Positions 51,878-61,452 of a stretch of DNA of 64,000 bases are shown here, one piece after another; the stretch's first letter is position 1, and every line of letters starts with the position of its first letter. Location: NCBI RefSeq assembly GCF_900112105.1, contig NZ_FOKV01000004.1:186001-250000 (forward strand), read 5' to 3'. The stretch is from Zunongwangia mangrovi (GTDB lineage: Bacteria; Bacteroidota; Bacteroidia; Flavobacteriales; Flavobacteriaceae). The notes beneath the pieces were generated by a model. That model saw only the letters and a list, made by a program, of their open reading frames with translations. It was not told where the DNA came from and did no database searches. The position numbers were made by a program, and so were the translations under genes.

Positions 51878-54334
51878 TTATTTTGCTGAAAATGTATAAG
51901 TCTTACCTTTTTCAGTTTTAATATCGTATTCGTAATATTTTGGCAAATCAGGCTGCGTTGTTTTGGATTTATCTTTTACGATTGGCTTCTGAATTGGATT
52001 AATTCTGAAAAAAGGATTTGGATTTTCTCCTTTTGCCGTTTTCAGATTTTTAAAATCCAGTTTTGAAGCCGTACGAAGCCGAAGATTTCCGCCAAGATTA
52101 GATTTTACCGTTAATTGCTGAATTTCGTTGTTTTCCCATTCCAGGAGGTTTATGGTGAAGCCTCCTCTTGCGCGAATTCCCTGAATGGATCCCTGTTCCC
52201 AGGCGTCTGGTAAAGCCGGTAAAATATGGATTGCTCCTTCATGACTTTGCATTAGCATTTCAGCAATTCCTGCGGTTACACCAAAATTTCCGTCAATTTG
52301 AAAAGGCGGATGTGCATCCAGCATATTTGGATAACTTCCACCACCATCGCTTCCCACCAGGCTAAGCTGATCATTCAGTAATTTATAAGCATGATTTCCA
52401 TCGAGTAATCGCGCCCACAAATTCACTTTCCAGCCCATAGACCAACCGGTAGATTTGTCTCCGCGATGCTCCAGCACCACTTTGGTAGATTCAAATAATT
52501 CAGGATTTCTGAACGGTGAAATCTGGTTACTGGGAAATAAACCGTATAAATGTGAAATATGACGGTGGTCATCTTCAGGATCGTCCCAATCTTTTAACCA
52601 TTCCTGTAATTGTCCGTAGCGGCCAATCTGCATTGGTGCTAGTTTCTCCTTTGCACCATTCAATTTCTGAACAAATTCTACATCTTGATTTAGGATTTCA
52701 GCAGCTTCTGCAGTATGCGTAAAAAGATCGAACATTAATTGCTGATCCATGGTAGCCCCGGCGGTAATAGAGGCATTTCCTTCACCGCCTCCATGTGAAT
52801 TTTCAGGAGAATTGGAAGGTATCACTACCATATATCCAAATTCGGGATGCGGAATCATAAAATCTAAAAAGAATTCCGCAGAACCTTTCATGATGGGATA
52901 GATCTCCCGCAGGTAATCCTTATCGCCGGAATAATTGTATCGTTCCCAAAGATCCTGCATTAACCAGGCACCGCCGCTCGGCCACATGCCTGAGTGGGCA
53001 TTATCGATTGGCCCGGTAATTCGCCAGATATCGGTATTATGATGCAACACCCATCCATCAGCGTCATACATAATCCTGGCAGTTTTTTTACCGGTCTCGC
53101 TTACCTCTTTAGCCAGCTGAATGAATGGCTCGTGCATTTCCGGTAAGTTGGTCAGCTCGGCTGGCCAGTAATTCATTTCAGCATTGATATTCATGGTATA
53201 CTTGCTTTCCCATGGTGGGAAAAGCATATCATTCCAGATTCCCTGAAGATTTGCAGGCTGACCACCCGGTTGAGAACTGGAAATAAGCAAATACCTTCCA
53301 AACTGGAAATACAATTCTACCAATTGCGGATCATCCTGCTCTGAAAAATTCTTGATTCGCTGATTTGTAGGCTGATCAAGCGCATCTGTTTTTCCCAAAT
53401 CCAGGGAAACCCTATTAAAAAATTTCTGATAATAGTCAGCATGATCTTTTTTGATCGTTTCAAAATCTCTTTTTCGCGCTGCGTCTAATAAGCTGATCGT
53501 TTTACTCCGAACATCTTCAGAAAGATCCTTATAATTCTTAAAATTGGTCGCGATAGAAATATAAATAGTTACTTCGTCTGCTTCTTTAATCGAGATACTT
53601 CCATTTTCAGAAACAGCAGAACCACTGTTAGTGGACACTGCTACACGACCTTCAAAATCCACCCCGCCACGCAATCCTTCATGGTTACTGGAAGTTCCGT
53701 CAAGCATTATAATATCATCCCTGCTCACCGGATCGGTTTTGTCATACGGGCTATTCATTAAAATATTGGCAGTGATCTTCCCGGGTTGATCTGCGGAAAG
53801 TTTTACCGCAACCACATCATCTTTAAATGCGGATATAATTTCTCTTTTGTAAGTTACATCATCAACCTTGTAAGAAACCGAAGCTAACGCACTTTGAATA
53901 TCTAAATCGCGGTAATAGTTGGTGTAATCCTGGTGACCGGGAAATGAAATGTAGACATTACCAAAAGTTTGATACGGCATCCCATTATTGGTTTGAGATC
54001 GAATATCACTCGTTGCCAGGTCCTGAGCTGCTTTATACTTGCCATCAAAAATGAGTTTTCGAACTTTTGGCAAAGCCATAAGGGCTTTATCATGAGCAAT
54101 ACTATTAGGTTGTCCTGCCCAGATGGTTTCCTCATTCAATTGCAAACGTTCTAAAGAAGGGTTTCCAAAAATCATAGCCCCTATGCGTCCATTCCCAATA
54201 GGTAAGGCTTCATTCCAATTTTCAGCTGGTTCATCGTACCAGAGTTTTAAATCATTTTCAGTCTGTCCCTGAATAGATATTCCTGAAGACGTCAAAATCA
54301 TCAAAAAACTGATTGTTTTTAAAACTTTATTCAT
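51878..54334 (-). CDS. GH95 alpha-L-fucosidase / alpha-L-galactosidase
   Basis: I start at the ATG at 54334, which yields a real signal (MNKVLKTISFLMILTSSGIS); the longer frame gives 28 extra basic residues before it. The 818-residue protein has the GH95 order: N-terminal beta domain (LWYDEPAENWNEALPIGNGR, NEETIWAGQPNSIAHDKAL) and a helical barrel carrying STYTMNINAEMNYWP-like residues (KYTMNINAEMNYWPAELTNL). The acid Glu is in VIPSNSPENSHGGG and the activating Asp in PFQIDGNFGVTAGIAEML. The family removes alpha-L-fucose or alpha-L-galactose by inversion. The start overlaps the esterase stop by 8 bp. With FucP and the fucose-type catabolic genes downstream, fucose is the more likely product. 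Confidence 0.92.
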   Translation of the reverse strand: MNKVLKTISFLMILTSSGISIQGQTENDLKLWYDEPAENWNEALPIGNGRIGAMIFGNPSLERLQLNEETIWAGQPNSIAHDKALMALPKVRKLIFDGKYKAAQDLATSDIRSQTNNGMPYQTFGNVYISFPGHQDYTNYYRDLDIQSALASVSYKVDDVTYKREIISAFKDDVVAVKLSADQPGKITANILMNSPYDKTDPVSRDDIIMLDGTSSNHEGLRGGVDFEGRVAVSTNSGSAVSENGSISIKEADEVTIYISIATNFKNYKDLSEDVRSKTISLLDAARKRDFETIKKDHADYYQKFFNRVSLDLGKTDALDQPTNQRIKNFSEQDDPQLVELYFQFGRYLLISSSQPGGQPANLQGIWNDMLFPPWESKYTMNINAEMNYWPAELTNLPEMHEPFIQLAKEVSETGKKTARIMYDADGWVLHHNTDIWRITGPIDNAHSGMWPSGGAWLMQDLWERYNYSGDKDYLREIYPIMKGSAEFFLDFMIPHPEFGYMVVIPSNSPENSHGGGEGNASITAGATMDQQLMFDLFTHTAEAAEILNQDVEFVQKLNGAKEKLAPMQIGRYGQLQEWLKDWDDPEDDHRHISHLYGLFPSNQISPFRNPELFESTKVVLEHRGDKSTGWSMGWKVNLWARLLDGNHAYKLLNDQLSLVGSDGGGSYPNMLDAHPPFQIDGNFGVTAGIAEMLMQSHEGAIHILPALPDAWEQGSIQGIRARGGFTINLLEWENNEIQQLTVKSNLGGNLRLRTASKLDFKNLKTAKGENPNPFFRINPIQKPIVKDKSKTTQPDLPKYYEYDIKTEKGKTYTFSAK

Positions 54335-55766
54335 GTTTCCTTTTTTCGAAATTTTGCCCAAACAGCGCATATAACTCAGTGATATCTTTAATCGCATTCT
54401 TCGGAAAATTTTCTGCATTTGAACCGTAAGCTTTCATTTGATTTTCAGTTTCCACGCTGATTTCTTCAAAAATTTTTCCATTCTTCATGATTTTGGATAG
54501 ATCCAAATCTAAATGTTCAGCCATAAATTGATACATCGCTTTTCGCTTGGATTCCTTGTAATCATGACCTTCCTCCGGGAAATGAACATTCTTAACCTTC
54601 TCTTTAGCTTGATAAAAGGAGTATATATTCTTGATAAAGGGAAATTCCAGTTCCGGAACATTTTGCGTCCAATCCAGCCCATCTGAAATAATAAGTTGAG
54701 GTCTTGGAACTGCCATTGCTGAAATTTCTGCGTTATTAGTTCCGTTGCCGCAAAGATGAATAGGCTGACCGCTTTCACAGGAGCAACCTCCAGAAAAATA
54801 GGACGATATCATTACTACCGGCACCGAAACCTTAATGCGATCGTCAATAGCCGTAAGAAACAACGTATGTGAACCTCCACCGGAACCACCGGTAATTCCA
54901 ACGCGACTAGAATCAGTTTGCGGAAGCTTCAGAAGATAGTCCAGTAATTTTTTACCATTTAAAACCTGAACGGTTTGCGCTATACTCGTTTTATGATATT
55001 CCGAAGGAAACTGTAGTGCAGATTCACCCCAGGAAAAAAGATCATAACTTACCACGATTGCGCCCATTTTAGCGAGATTTGCGCATCGTATTTGTTCACT
55101 TTCCCGATAGCGTCCATCTCCAAAATGGCCATTTGGTGTTAGAATTACAGCATTTTTTTTACCAGGTCTTAAAGGCTTATAAATTGAACCTGTAGTATAA
55201 ACGCCAGGAACAACCTCTAATGCAATATTTTCAACAGTGTAACTTTTATACTTTCTTTTCTTTGTCAGAATAATTTTTGGATTGCTCAAATCTGATGCTT
55301 TCTCTATTTGTAAAGCATCTATGATACAAGATTTAAGGATAGACTTTCTATCTTCCCATTCCATTTTATTGGAGTAAAGACTGTTCAAATAGTTCAATCG
55401 ATTTTTACCTACGTGTAATGTCCGCCTAGTATAATCGAATTTTCGAATACTATAAACCGAATCTGACTCCTTCCAATATACTAAATCAAACGGAGCAAGA
55501 ATCGCAGTTAGTGAAGCTTCAAGATTACCTTGCTGAATACGCCAACTCGCATAGTCCAACATTTTGTCATCTAAAAGATTTCGATCATCTTTTATCCGTA
55601 TTTTATACAATTCTTCTATTTTTTCAATCGTTTTCGATATTGGTTCATTAAAATTATTATCAGAATTTTGAGACCATGAAAAGGAACCTACAAGAAGTAC
55701 TAATGAAAGGATAAGTATCTTCCAGATCAAAACAATAATATTCTTATTTTTGGTGTAATAACTCAT
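54327..55766 (-). CDS. Exported esterase (acetyl xylan esterase-like) with an N-terminal STN-like domain
   Basis: This 479-residue protein has a signal (LILSLVLLVGSFSWSQ). Residues about 40-105 resemble a secretin/TonB short N-terminal (STN) domain: ISKTIEKIEELYKIRIKDDR, then QQGNLEASLTAILAPFDLVY and YSIRKFDY. The hydrolase half (about 150-430) has the nucleophile elbow RVGITGGSGGGSHTLFL, Asp in LIISDGLDWTQNV and His in FPEEGHDYKESK, as in the acetyl xylan esterase/DUF-type abhydrolases. It should deacylate the PUL substrate. The upstream GH78 stop overlaps its start (TAATG). The STN half is unusual for a soluble esterase and might contact a TonB-dependent receptor or itself. Confidence 0.82.
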   Translation of the reverse strand: MSYYTKNKNIIVLIWKILILSLVLLVGSFSWSQNSDNNFNEPISKTIEKIEELYKIRIKDDRNLLDDKMLDYASWRIQQGNLEASLTAILAPFDLVYWKESDSVYSIRKFDYTRRTLHVGKNRLNYLNSLYSNKMEWEDRKSILKSCIIDALQIEKASDLSNPKIILTKKRKYKSYTVENIALEVVPGVYTTGSIYKPLRPGKKNAVILTPNGHFGDGRYRESEQIRCANLAKMGAIVVSYDLFSWGESALQFPSEYHKTSIAQTVQVLNGKKLLDYLLKLPQTDSSRVGITGGSGGGSHTLFLTAIDDRIKVSVPVVMISSYFSGGCSCESGQPIHLCGNGTNNAEISAMAVPRPQLIISDGLDWTQNVPELEFPFIKNIYSFYQAKEKVKNVHFPEEGHDYKESKRKAMYQFMAEHLDLDLSKIMKNGKIFEEISVETENQMKAYGSNAENFPKNAIKDITELYALFGQNFEKRKHE

Positions 55767-58558
55767 TAATTTTTAATTACGATTTGATAATCTCCTGAAC
55801 CTAATCTAAATTCGATTTTATCGTTTCTGAACATATAATCTTTCAAATTTTCGCCATTCACCAAGACTTCAGATTTTATGGATGCTGGTAGTTTTAATGT
55901 GGCTGAAGCATTCGCAGGAATCGTATAGTTATAGCTGGTCATATTTTCACCCTTTTTCCATTCAGCAACAATTTCTCCATAAAGCGATTGGTAAGTGGCA
56001 TTTACAAATTCCATATTTCCCACCAATTGCGGCTCTAAATAAAAATGTTTAAAACCTGGGTTTTCTGGATCGGGAACCATACCTGCCAAGCTTTTATAAA
56101 ACCATTCTTCGATTTGTCCCATCATAAAATGATTGAGGGAATTCCCGTTTCGTGGATCCCATTGCTCGGTAAGCGTAGTTAATCCAAATTTTATCTGAAA
56201 TCCATAGCCGGGAGTGTCGTAATGATTTTGCAATTTAAACATGGTCTCATTTTCATGATTTTCAGCCAAGGTTTGATATAAATATCGATTACCCACATCT
56301 CCCGTAGTAAGTCTATAGTTATTCGACTGAATGGTATCCATCAGGCTCTTCAAAACTTTTTCTTTATTCTCAGGCTGGACAATTCCCATATAAACAGGCA
56401 CCGCATTGCTAAACTGACTTCCAGTTGCGTAGCTACCCTTATCAGCATTATAAAATTCGGCATTAAAAGCTGTTCTGATCTCCCGGGTAAGCGCTGTATA
56501 TTTTTCAGCATCTGCCGATTTACCAAGCATATTGGCGGCTTTAGCCAATAATTTTGATCCGTAGAAATAATGACTGGTTGCTGAAAGTGCAATGGGGCTG
56601 TTCTTGGAATATCCTGCCGCATGTTCCCCATAATCATACCAGTCGCCAAGGCCATGATCTACTAGATGATTTTCTGCAGTTGAAGAAAGATAATCTACAT
56701 ATCTCTTCATCACCGGGTAATATTTTTCGATTAGCGAAGCATCGCCGTAATATTCGTAATACATCCAGGGAAGCATTACACCGGCAAGCCCCCATTCCGG
56801 GGAATCGGTGAAATCACCACCGAATACGATATATTCTGGAGCGATATTCGGAATTAACCCGTTTTCCCTTTGCGCGTCGGCAATATCGTGCATCACCTTC
56901 GGAATAAATCCTTCCAGCTGATAATTGTAAAATAAACCAGGTCCATTTAAATGAGTTTCTTCGAGCCAGCCTAATTTTTCACGATGTGGACAATCTGTAA
57001 ACACGCTATGAAAATTACTTTTTATGGCGGCATCGATAAGTTGATGCGTCTGGTTGAAAATTTCATTTGAACTTTCGAAAGTCCCGGCAGGTTTGGAAGA
57101 ATTTGTTAGAAAAAGTGACTTTACTTCCAGGACCGTAGGTACATTCTGAATTTCTTGAGACTTATAATTCGTTCCTTCAATTTGAATATACTGGTAACCG
57201 TAATAACTAAAATAGGGACGCCAGGATTCCACTCCTTCCCCTTTGAAGGTATATTCGTAATAGTAGGGTTTACCGGAACCTCCCTGGGAAACAGTGCCGT
57301 TTTCTTTCAACTTTTCACCAACCCAGATCCTTATTTTCTGCCCTTTTTTACCCCGAGCTTTGATGCTTGGAAACCCGGAAAGATTCTGTCCCATATCCAA
57401 CACAAAAGTGGTATCTGCTATCTTGTATGAAGACTCTACATCGAAGCTATTAGAAACCTTAACAGCAGGTGCTTGTTGTGGTGTGAGTTTACCTTTCGGT
57501 GCATTCTGAATAACTACATCCTGCCAGCCAGATTGATCAAAACCAGACTCATTCCATCCTTCCTGTTCCAGCCTTGCGTCGTAATCTTCACCACCGAAAA
57601 TGGTATTAAAAGTGATCGGGCTTTTAGCATATTTCCAGCTTTTATCGGTAACGATCGTTTCTTCTGAACCGTCCTCGTAAGTGAGCTTCATTTGGAGAAA
57701 CAAAGTTGGGGGACCAAAACTGACAAAAAACTTGGAATACCGCTCTCCAATAACATTATACATCCCGTTACCAAGCATAACGCCAATGGCATTTCCTTCA
57801 TCAGAAATTTGTTTGGTAACATCGTAAATATTGTAATAAACCGTCTTATCATAATCAGTCCAAAGTGGAGCAAATTCACTATTGCCAATAGTTTCCCCAT
57901 TTAGAGAGAGTTTATAATGTCCCAATCCCGACACATATATCTTGGCAGATTTGATATTTTTCTTTGATTCGAATTCCTTCCGAAGCATGATACTTCGATA
58001 GGCCAGAGAATCTACAGCGCCTACAATAGAATCACGTTTTGACTTCTTAAATGTAGGCGTATGCATATTACGACCTTCCGGAAGATGGCTGTTTGCCCTT
58101 GTAATGGCGCCAATCCATTGTGCTTGAAGATCCTTTTCTTCCGGAGAGGTATAGAAATAGGCAATATCGCTTTCAGCGGAAGTTGAATTACTGCTCCATA
58201 CTTCAACTTTCCAATAATAATCCTTAGCATTTTTTAATGGCGTACCAGCATAATCAATATGCTGACTCTCTTCGGAACTAATCTTTCCACTATCCCAAAC
58301 CTGATCATCAAAATTCCTGTTTTCAAAAACCTGAATTCGACAGGCTGTTTGTTTTACATCGAAATCTGAAGATTTCAATTGCCAGCCAAAACGAATATCT
58401 TCAGGAGAAACCCCAACTGGATGAGATTGCATTGCAACTTCAGGATTGACTACGCTTAGGGAAGCTGTGGGTTTTTGTTCATTATTTTCCGGCTTACTTC
58501 CACAAGCGGTAAGTAATGCTACAAAAACTAGTACTATATAGGAAAATTTCCCTTTCAT
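55766..58558 (-). CDS. GH78 alpha-L-rhamnosidase (second, lipoprotein)
   Basis: This 930-residue lipoprotein (ALLTAC, Cys19) has the GH78 layout: Ig-like start (VNPEVAMQSHPVGVSPEDIR), the rhamnosidase N-domain (AKIYVSGLGHYKLSLNGETI), a helical barrel and a C-terminal beta domain. Catalytic segments are SVFTDCPHREKLGWLEETHL and GLTTLTEQWDPRNGNSLNHF. Its DCPHREK sequence differs from DCPQRNER in the copy at 47540, so linkage specificity probably differs. It starts directly after the BNR gene stop and overlaps the esterase start. It probably sits at the cell surface or periplasm and removes L-rhamnose. Confidence 0.92.
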   Translation of the reverse strand: MKGKFSYIVLVFVALLTACGSKPENNEQKPTASLSVVNPEVAMQSHPVGVSPEDIRFGWQLKSSDFDVKQTACRIQVFENRNFDDQVWDSGKISSEESQHIDYAGTPLKNAKDYYWKVEVWSSNSTSAESDIAYFYTSPEEKDLQAQWIGAITRANSHLPEGRNMHTPTFKKSKRDSIVGAVDSLAYRSIMLRKEFESKKNIKSAKIYVSGLGHYKLSLNGETIGNSEFAPLWTDYDKTVYYNIYDVTKQISDEGNAIGVMLGNGMYNVIGERYSKFFVSFGPPTLFLQMKLTYEDGSEETIVTDKSWKYAKSPITFNTIFGGEDYDARLEQEGWNESGFDQSGWQDVVIQNAPKGKLTPQQAPAVKVSNSFDVESSYKIADTTFVLDMGQNLSGFPSIKARGKKGQKIRIWVGEKLKENGTVSQGGSGKPYYYEYTFKGEGVESWRPYFSYYGYQYIQIEGTNYKSQEIQNVPTVLEVKSLFLTNSSKPAGTFESSNEIFNQTHQLIDAAIKSNFHSVFTDCPHREKLGWLEETHLNGPGLFYNYQLEGFIPKVMHDIADAQRENGLIPNIAPEYIVFGGDFTDSPEWGLAGVMLPWMYYEYYGDASLIEKYYPVMKRYVDYLSSTAENHLVDHGLGDWYDYGEHAAGYSKNSPIALSATSHYFYGSKLLAKAANMLGKSADAEKYTALTREIRTAFNAEFYNADKGSYATGSQFSNAVPVYMGIVQPENKEKVLKSLMDTIQSNNYRLTTGDVGNRYLYQTLAENHENETMFKLQNHYDTPGYGFQIKFGLTTLTEQWDPRNGNSLNHFMMGQIEEWFYKSLAGMVPDPENPGFKHFYLEPQLVGNMEFVNATYQSLYGEIVAEWKKGENMTSYNYTIPANASATLKLPASIKSEVLVNGENLKDYMFRNDKIEFRLGSGDYQIVIKN

Positions 58559-60427
58559 CTATTCCGAAAATTCTTTGGTTTGGAGCCCATTAATGTAAAA
58601 CACAGCTTCTGGAATTTGTTTTCCAGCATTTTTAAGGTCTATATAATTATCTGCCGGAGTATCTGGCGTTGGAAAATGCCTTTGTTCTCCAGTTCTGAAC
58701 ATTACGCGTTCAAAAGATTGCACTGGTGCATAAAAAACATTCTGCGTTCTTTGCTCACCGTTCACCTTTACGATATACCATCTTTTCGAAGGTTCCAGTT
58801 TAACCTCAATTTCATATTCCTCATCGGGTTCGTAATCGAGTATATGCCTGAATCTTGCTCCCGCTTTCGCGATGAATTCTCCGTTTTCATCAAAAATTAA
58901 CCGAACTGCAGGCAAACCTTTTGAATTCTGAAATTCGATCTGTAGCATTCCGTGATCATTCTGGCCAGGTTTTACAGTGAAATTAGCTATAAGGTTCTCC
59001 GTTTCAGGAATGATCCGTTCTGCTTTTGCATAATCAAAAGCATCTTTATCATTTAATGCCAGCCATTTTTTACCGTCTTTGCTTTCAATACCTACAGAAG
59101 CCCATTGCAAATCATAATAATTCCACATTTTCAGCTCTTCACCGTCTGGCATATCATTGAAATTATCAGAGGCATGTGCTTCAGCCGTTGCGGTCACGGG
59201 AACCGGAACTTTAGCTACCCAAATATCCTCTTTGTTCACACTATATGTTAACCAAAGATTTCCATTAGGTGGAGTTCCATTCCCTTCAAGAATTCCTCGA
59301 ACATATTGTGGTCCATAAGATTTGTAATTTCCTCCATATCTCATGGAACTTATTTCTCCATGAACTAGAAAAAGATCATCAAAATTCAACCCATCGCTGC
59401 TGGTCGAAATGCCCAAAGGCCATCTATATTCTGAAGGATTATATACTGTTGCGTATTTCCCGTCTGAAGTTTTCTGACCCCAGATCTTTGCATTACTATT
59501 CACAAAACCCGGTGCTCGCATTGGGTGATATTCCCAACTTTTACCGCCGTCCAAGCTCATCGAAGTAAGCGCGTGCTTCCACCAGCCAACTACCCTACCA
59601 TCATCCAAATGATAATAACTGAATGCCTTAAATTGATCTTTAAGCGGAATAAGTGGATCGTCACGATCCTGTTCTTCCACCCATTGCTGCATCATTAAAG
59701 GTTTGGACAACAATTCTTCACAGGCTTTAACAAAGGCCTTGTCCTTACTTTCCTTAAAAAATGGATATTCAGATAAGGATTGATCCCAGGTTTTGTTATA
59801 CCTGATAAAATAAATGGGCCCGTAACTTCCATCCTTTTTTATTTCACGAACCACGCGGCCAATTCCCTTTCCATCATTAGGATCATCTCTTTCATGGAGC
59901 GCAATCCCATAATAGGCCAGCGTGAGAAATTTTTCATTCGATGCAGTATAAAACCCCATACGCTGGTGCATTACGGCGCTAACGTCTTTTGCTTCCCCCT
60001 CAACACCTTCTTTGGTCCAGCCATCAGGTATCTTATATTCCGGAAAAATAACTTCAGGTTTGCTCCAGTTCTTACCATCTTCAGAAGTGATGAGCAAAGT
60101 GGTGCTTGGTGGCACATGCTCGCTAATCGAATCATTTAAATACTGAACGAAGAACGTTTTATTCCAGTAAGCCATATTTGGCGCATGATTATAGGTCCAT
60201 CCCTTACCATCTGCAGTTTCAGGATGTTCCCTGGAAGCTCTCATAATTTGCGTGGCATGGGTTCCCACCGCAGGTCTTAACTGCCCGTGATGATAATCTA
60301 TATTAGATAAGGTTGTTCCAACATATTTTGCGGTATCCACATCCTGAGAAGAAACGATAAAGGAGGTAGATAAACTGAAGATCAGGACTGCAGTTATCTT
60401 ATAGATGTTCACTGGATTGATGCGCAT
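58559..60427 (-). CDS. BNR/sialidase-like beta-propeller protein with a C-terminal lectin-like domain
   Basis: This 622-residue exported protein (signal near ALFSLSTSFIVSSQ-like residues 12-27) has BNR-type propeller repeats. TLLITSEDGKNWSKPEVIFP, SMSLDGGKSWEYHPMRAPGF and GISTSSDGLNFDDLF are Asp-box-like. Residues from about 425 to 600 form a jelly-roll/LamG-type sandwich (SDNFNDMPDGEELKMWNYYD, EYEIEVKLEPSKRWYIVKVN). It starts GQLRPAVGTHATQIMRASRE. I cannot assign it to a CAZy family; similar propellers include GH33, GH145, PL27-type and unclassified PUL proteins. Candidate catalytic residues would be His and Glu in the first repeats. It lies between the GH43-like gene (32 bp) and GH78 (0 bp). 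Confidence 0.78.
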   Translation of the reverse strand: MRINPVNIYKITAVLIFSLSTSFIVSSQDVDTAKYVGTTLSNIDYHHGQLRPAVGTHATQIMRASREHPETADGKGWTYNHAPNMAYWNKTFFVQYLNDSISEHVPPSTTLLITSEDGKNWSKPEVIFPEYKIPDGWTKEGVEGEAKDVSAVMHQRMGFYTASNEKFLTLAYYGIALHERDDPNDGKGIGRVVREIKKDGSYGPIYFIRYNKTWDQSLSEYPFFKESKDKAFVKACEELLSKPLMMQQWVEEQDRDDPLIPLKDQFKAFSYYHLDDGRVVGWWKHALTSMSLDGGKSWEYHPMRAPGFVNSNAKIWGQKTSDGKYATVYNPSEYRWPLGISTSSDGLNFDDLFLVHGEISSMRYGGNYKSYGPQYVRGILEGNGTPPNGNLWLTYSVNKEDIWVAKVPVPVTATAEAHASDNFNDMPDGEELKMWNYYDLQWASVGIESKDGKKWLALNDKDAFDYAKAERIIPETENLIANFTVKPGQNDHGMLQIEFQNSKGLPAVRLIFDENGEFIAKAGARFRHILDYEPDEEYEIEVKLEPSKRWYIVKVNGEQRTQNVFYAPVQSFERVMFRTGEQRHFPTPDTPADNYIDLKNAGKQIPEAVFYINGLQTKEFSE

Positions 60428-60459
60428 GTAAAAGAAAATATTAAAAGCTAATTGAAAAT

Positions 60460-61452
60460 TTAATTTAGATTTTCGCTTTTAGTGATAAGACCTTCAAGAA
60501 CCTCTTTTGAAATTCTTGTTATGGTACCGTGTTTATGACCTTCCGGCAACTCGATTTTTTCACTTATATCTGTGAAATTTTGAAAATTTTCGGTTTCCAC
60601 AGCACTAAAAGTTTTCTCACCATAATTATCGTAATAAATTATGTACTTGCCATCCTGTTGTATCACGGTGGGACCTTCGGTAAGAAAACCAGTAAAAGGT
60701 TTGGAAATATCCAAGTAAGGTCCAAGCGGATCTGATCCAAACGCTACCTTCAAATTCCTGTTTGGCCTGGTATTATCTTTCAGCACCAAAACATAATCAC
60801 CTTCTCCTCTCTTTACGATCACACAGTCTATCATGCTAAAACCGGCATTCATCAATAATTGGGTATCTGTAAATTCCTGAAAATCTTTGGTTGTAGTAAA
60901 ATACATCCTATGGTTGTTCTTCTCCTCTTCCTGCTCTTTTTCGTACCGAAAAGGTATGGTTGAAGCCCAAAGAATGATAAACCTGTTCTGGTTTTCATCA
61001 TAAAATAATTCGGGCGCCCAAACATTTACCACTTCTGGTTCATGTTCCATGGCCGGTATCATTTTCGGTTGGCTCCAGTTAATAAAATCAGTCGTACTGG
61101 AGTAACCAAACCCGTTACCGCCTCGCCAATCTGTAGTCCAAACCATATGATAAGTGCTGTCCCTTCCATTTACTACAGAAGGGTCTCGCATGATCTTACT
61201 TTCTCCCACCACAGGCTTCAAATATGGCCCGCCGAGATCTTTCCATTTATAACCGTCTTCACTGTATGCCAAATACAAACCTTCATCTGCCGGTTCTCGA
61301 AAAGTGGTGAAAAGATATACTGAATCTGATTTATTTTTCTGAATGACTTCAGAATTACCCTGAGTTTCTGCATTTGTATTATCAGTCTTTTTATCGTGAT
61401 TTTTACAGGAAAAGGCAAAGATCAACAACAATATTAAAAATCCTCTGTTCAT
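60460..61452 (-). CDS. GH43-like five-bladed propeller lipoprotein
   Basis: This 330-residue lipoprotein (IFAFSC, Cys16) has the clan GH-F propeller. The base Asp is expected in SKIMRDPSVVNGRDS, the modulating Asp/Glu region in VVNVWAPELFYDENQNRFII and the acid Glu in TGFLTEGPTVIQQDGKYIIY. Repeats such as YLAYSEDGYKWKDLGGPYL and FGYSSTTDFINWSQP are typical. GH43 enzymes release arabinose, xylose or galactose; the subfamily is not clear (GH43_34-like by general look). Its ATG overlaps the GH28 stop (ATGA) and it lies in the PUL between GH28 and BNR. Confidence 0.83.
   Translation of the reverse strand: MNRGFLILLLIFAFSCKNHDKKTDNTNAETQGNSEVIQKNKSDSVYLFTTFREPADEGLYLAYSEDGYKWKDLGGPYLKPVVGESKIMRDPSVVNGRDSTYHMVWTTDWRGGNGFGYSSTTDFINWSQPKMIPAMEHEPEVVNVWAPELFYDENQNRFIILWASTIPFRYEKEQEEEKNNHRMYFTTTKDFQEFTDTQLLMNAGFSMIDCVIVKRGEGDYVLVLKDNTRPNRNLKVAFGSDPLGPYLDISKPFTGFLTEGPTVIQQDGKYIIYYDNYGEKTFSAVETENFQNFTDISEKIELPEGHKHGTITRISKEVLEGLITKSENLN

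Noticed and set aside
51878-54418. Longer GH95 start giving 28 extra residues
   Set aside because: The extension is basic, lies inside the esterase gene and comes before a proper signal peptide, so the ATG at 54334 is preferred.
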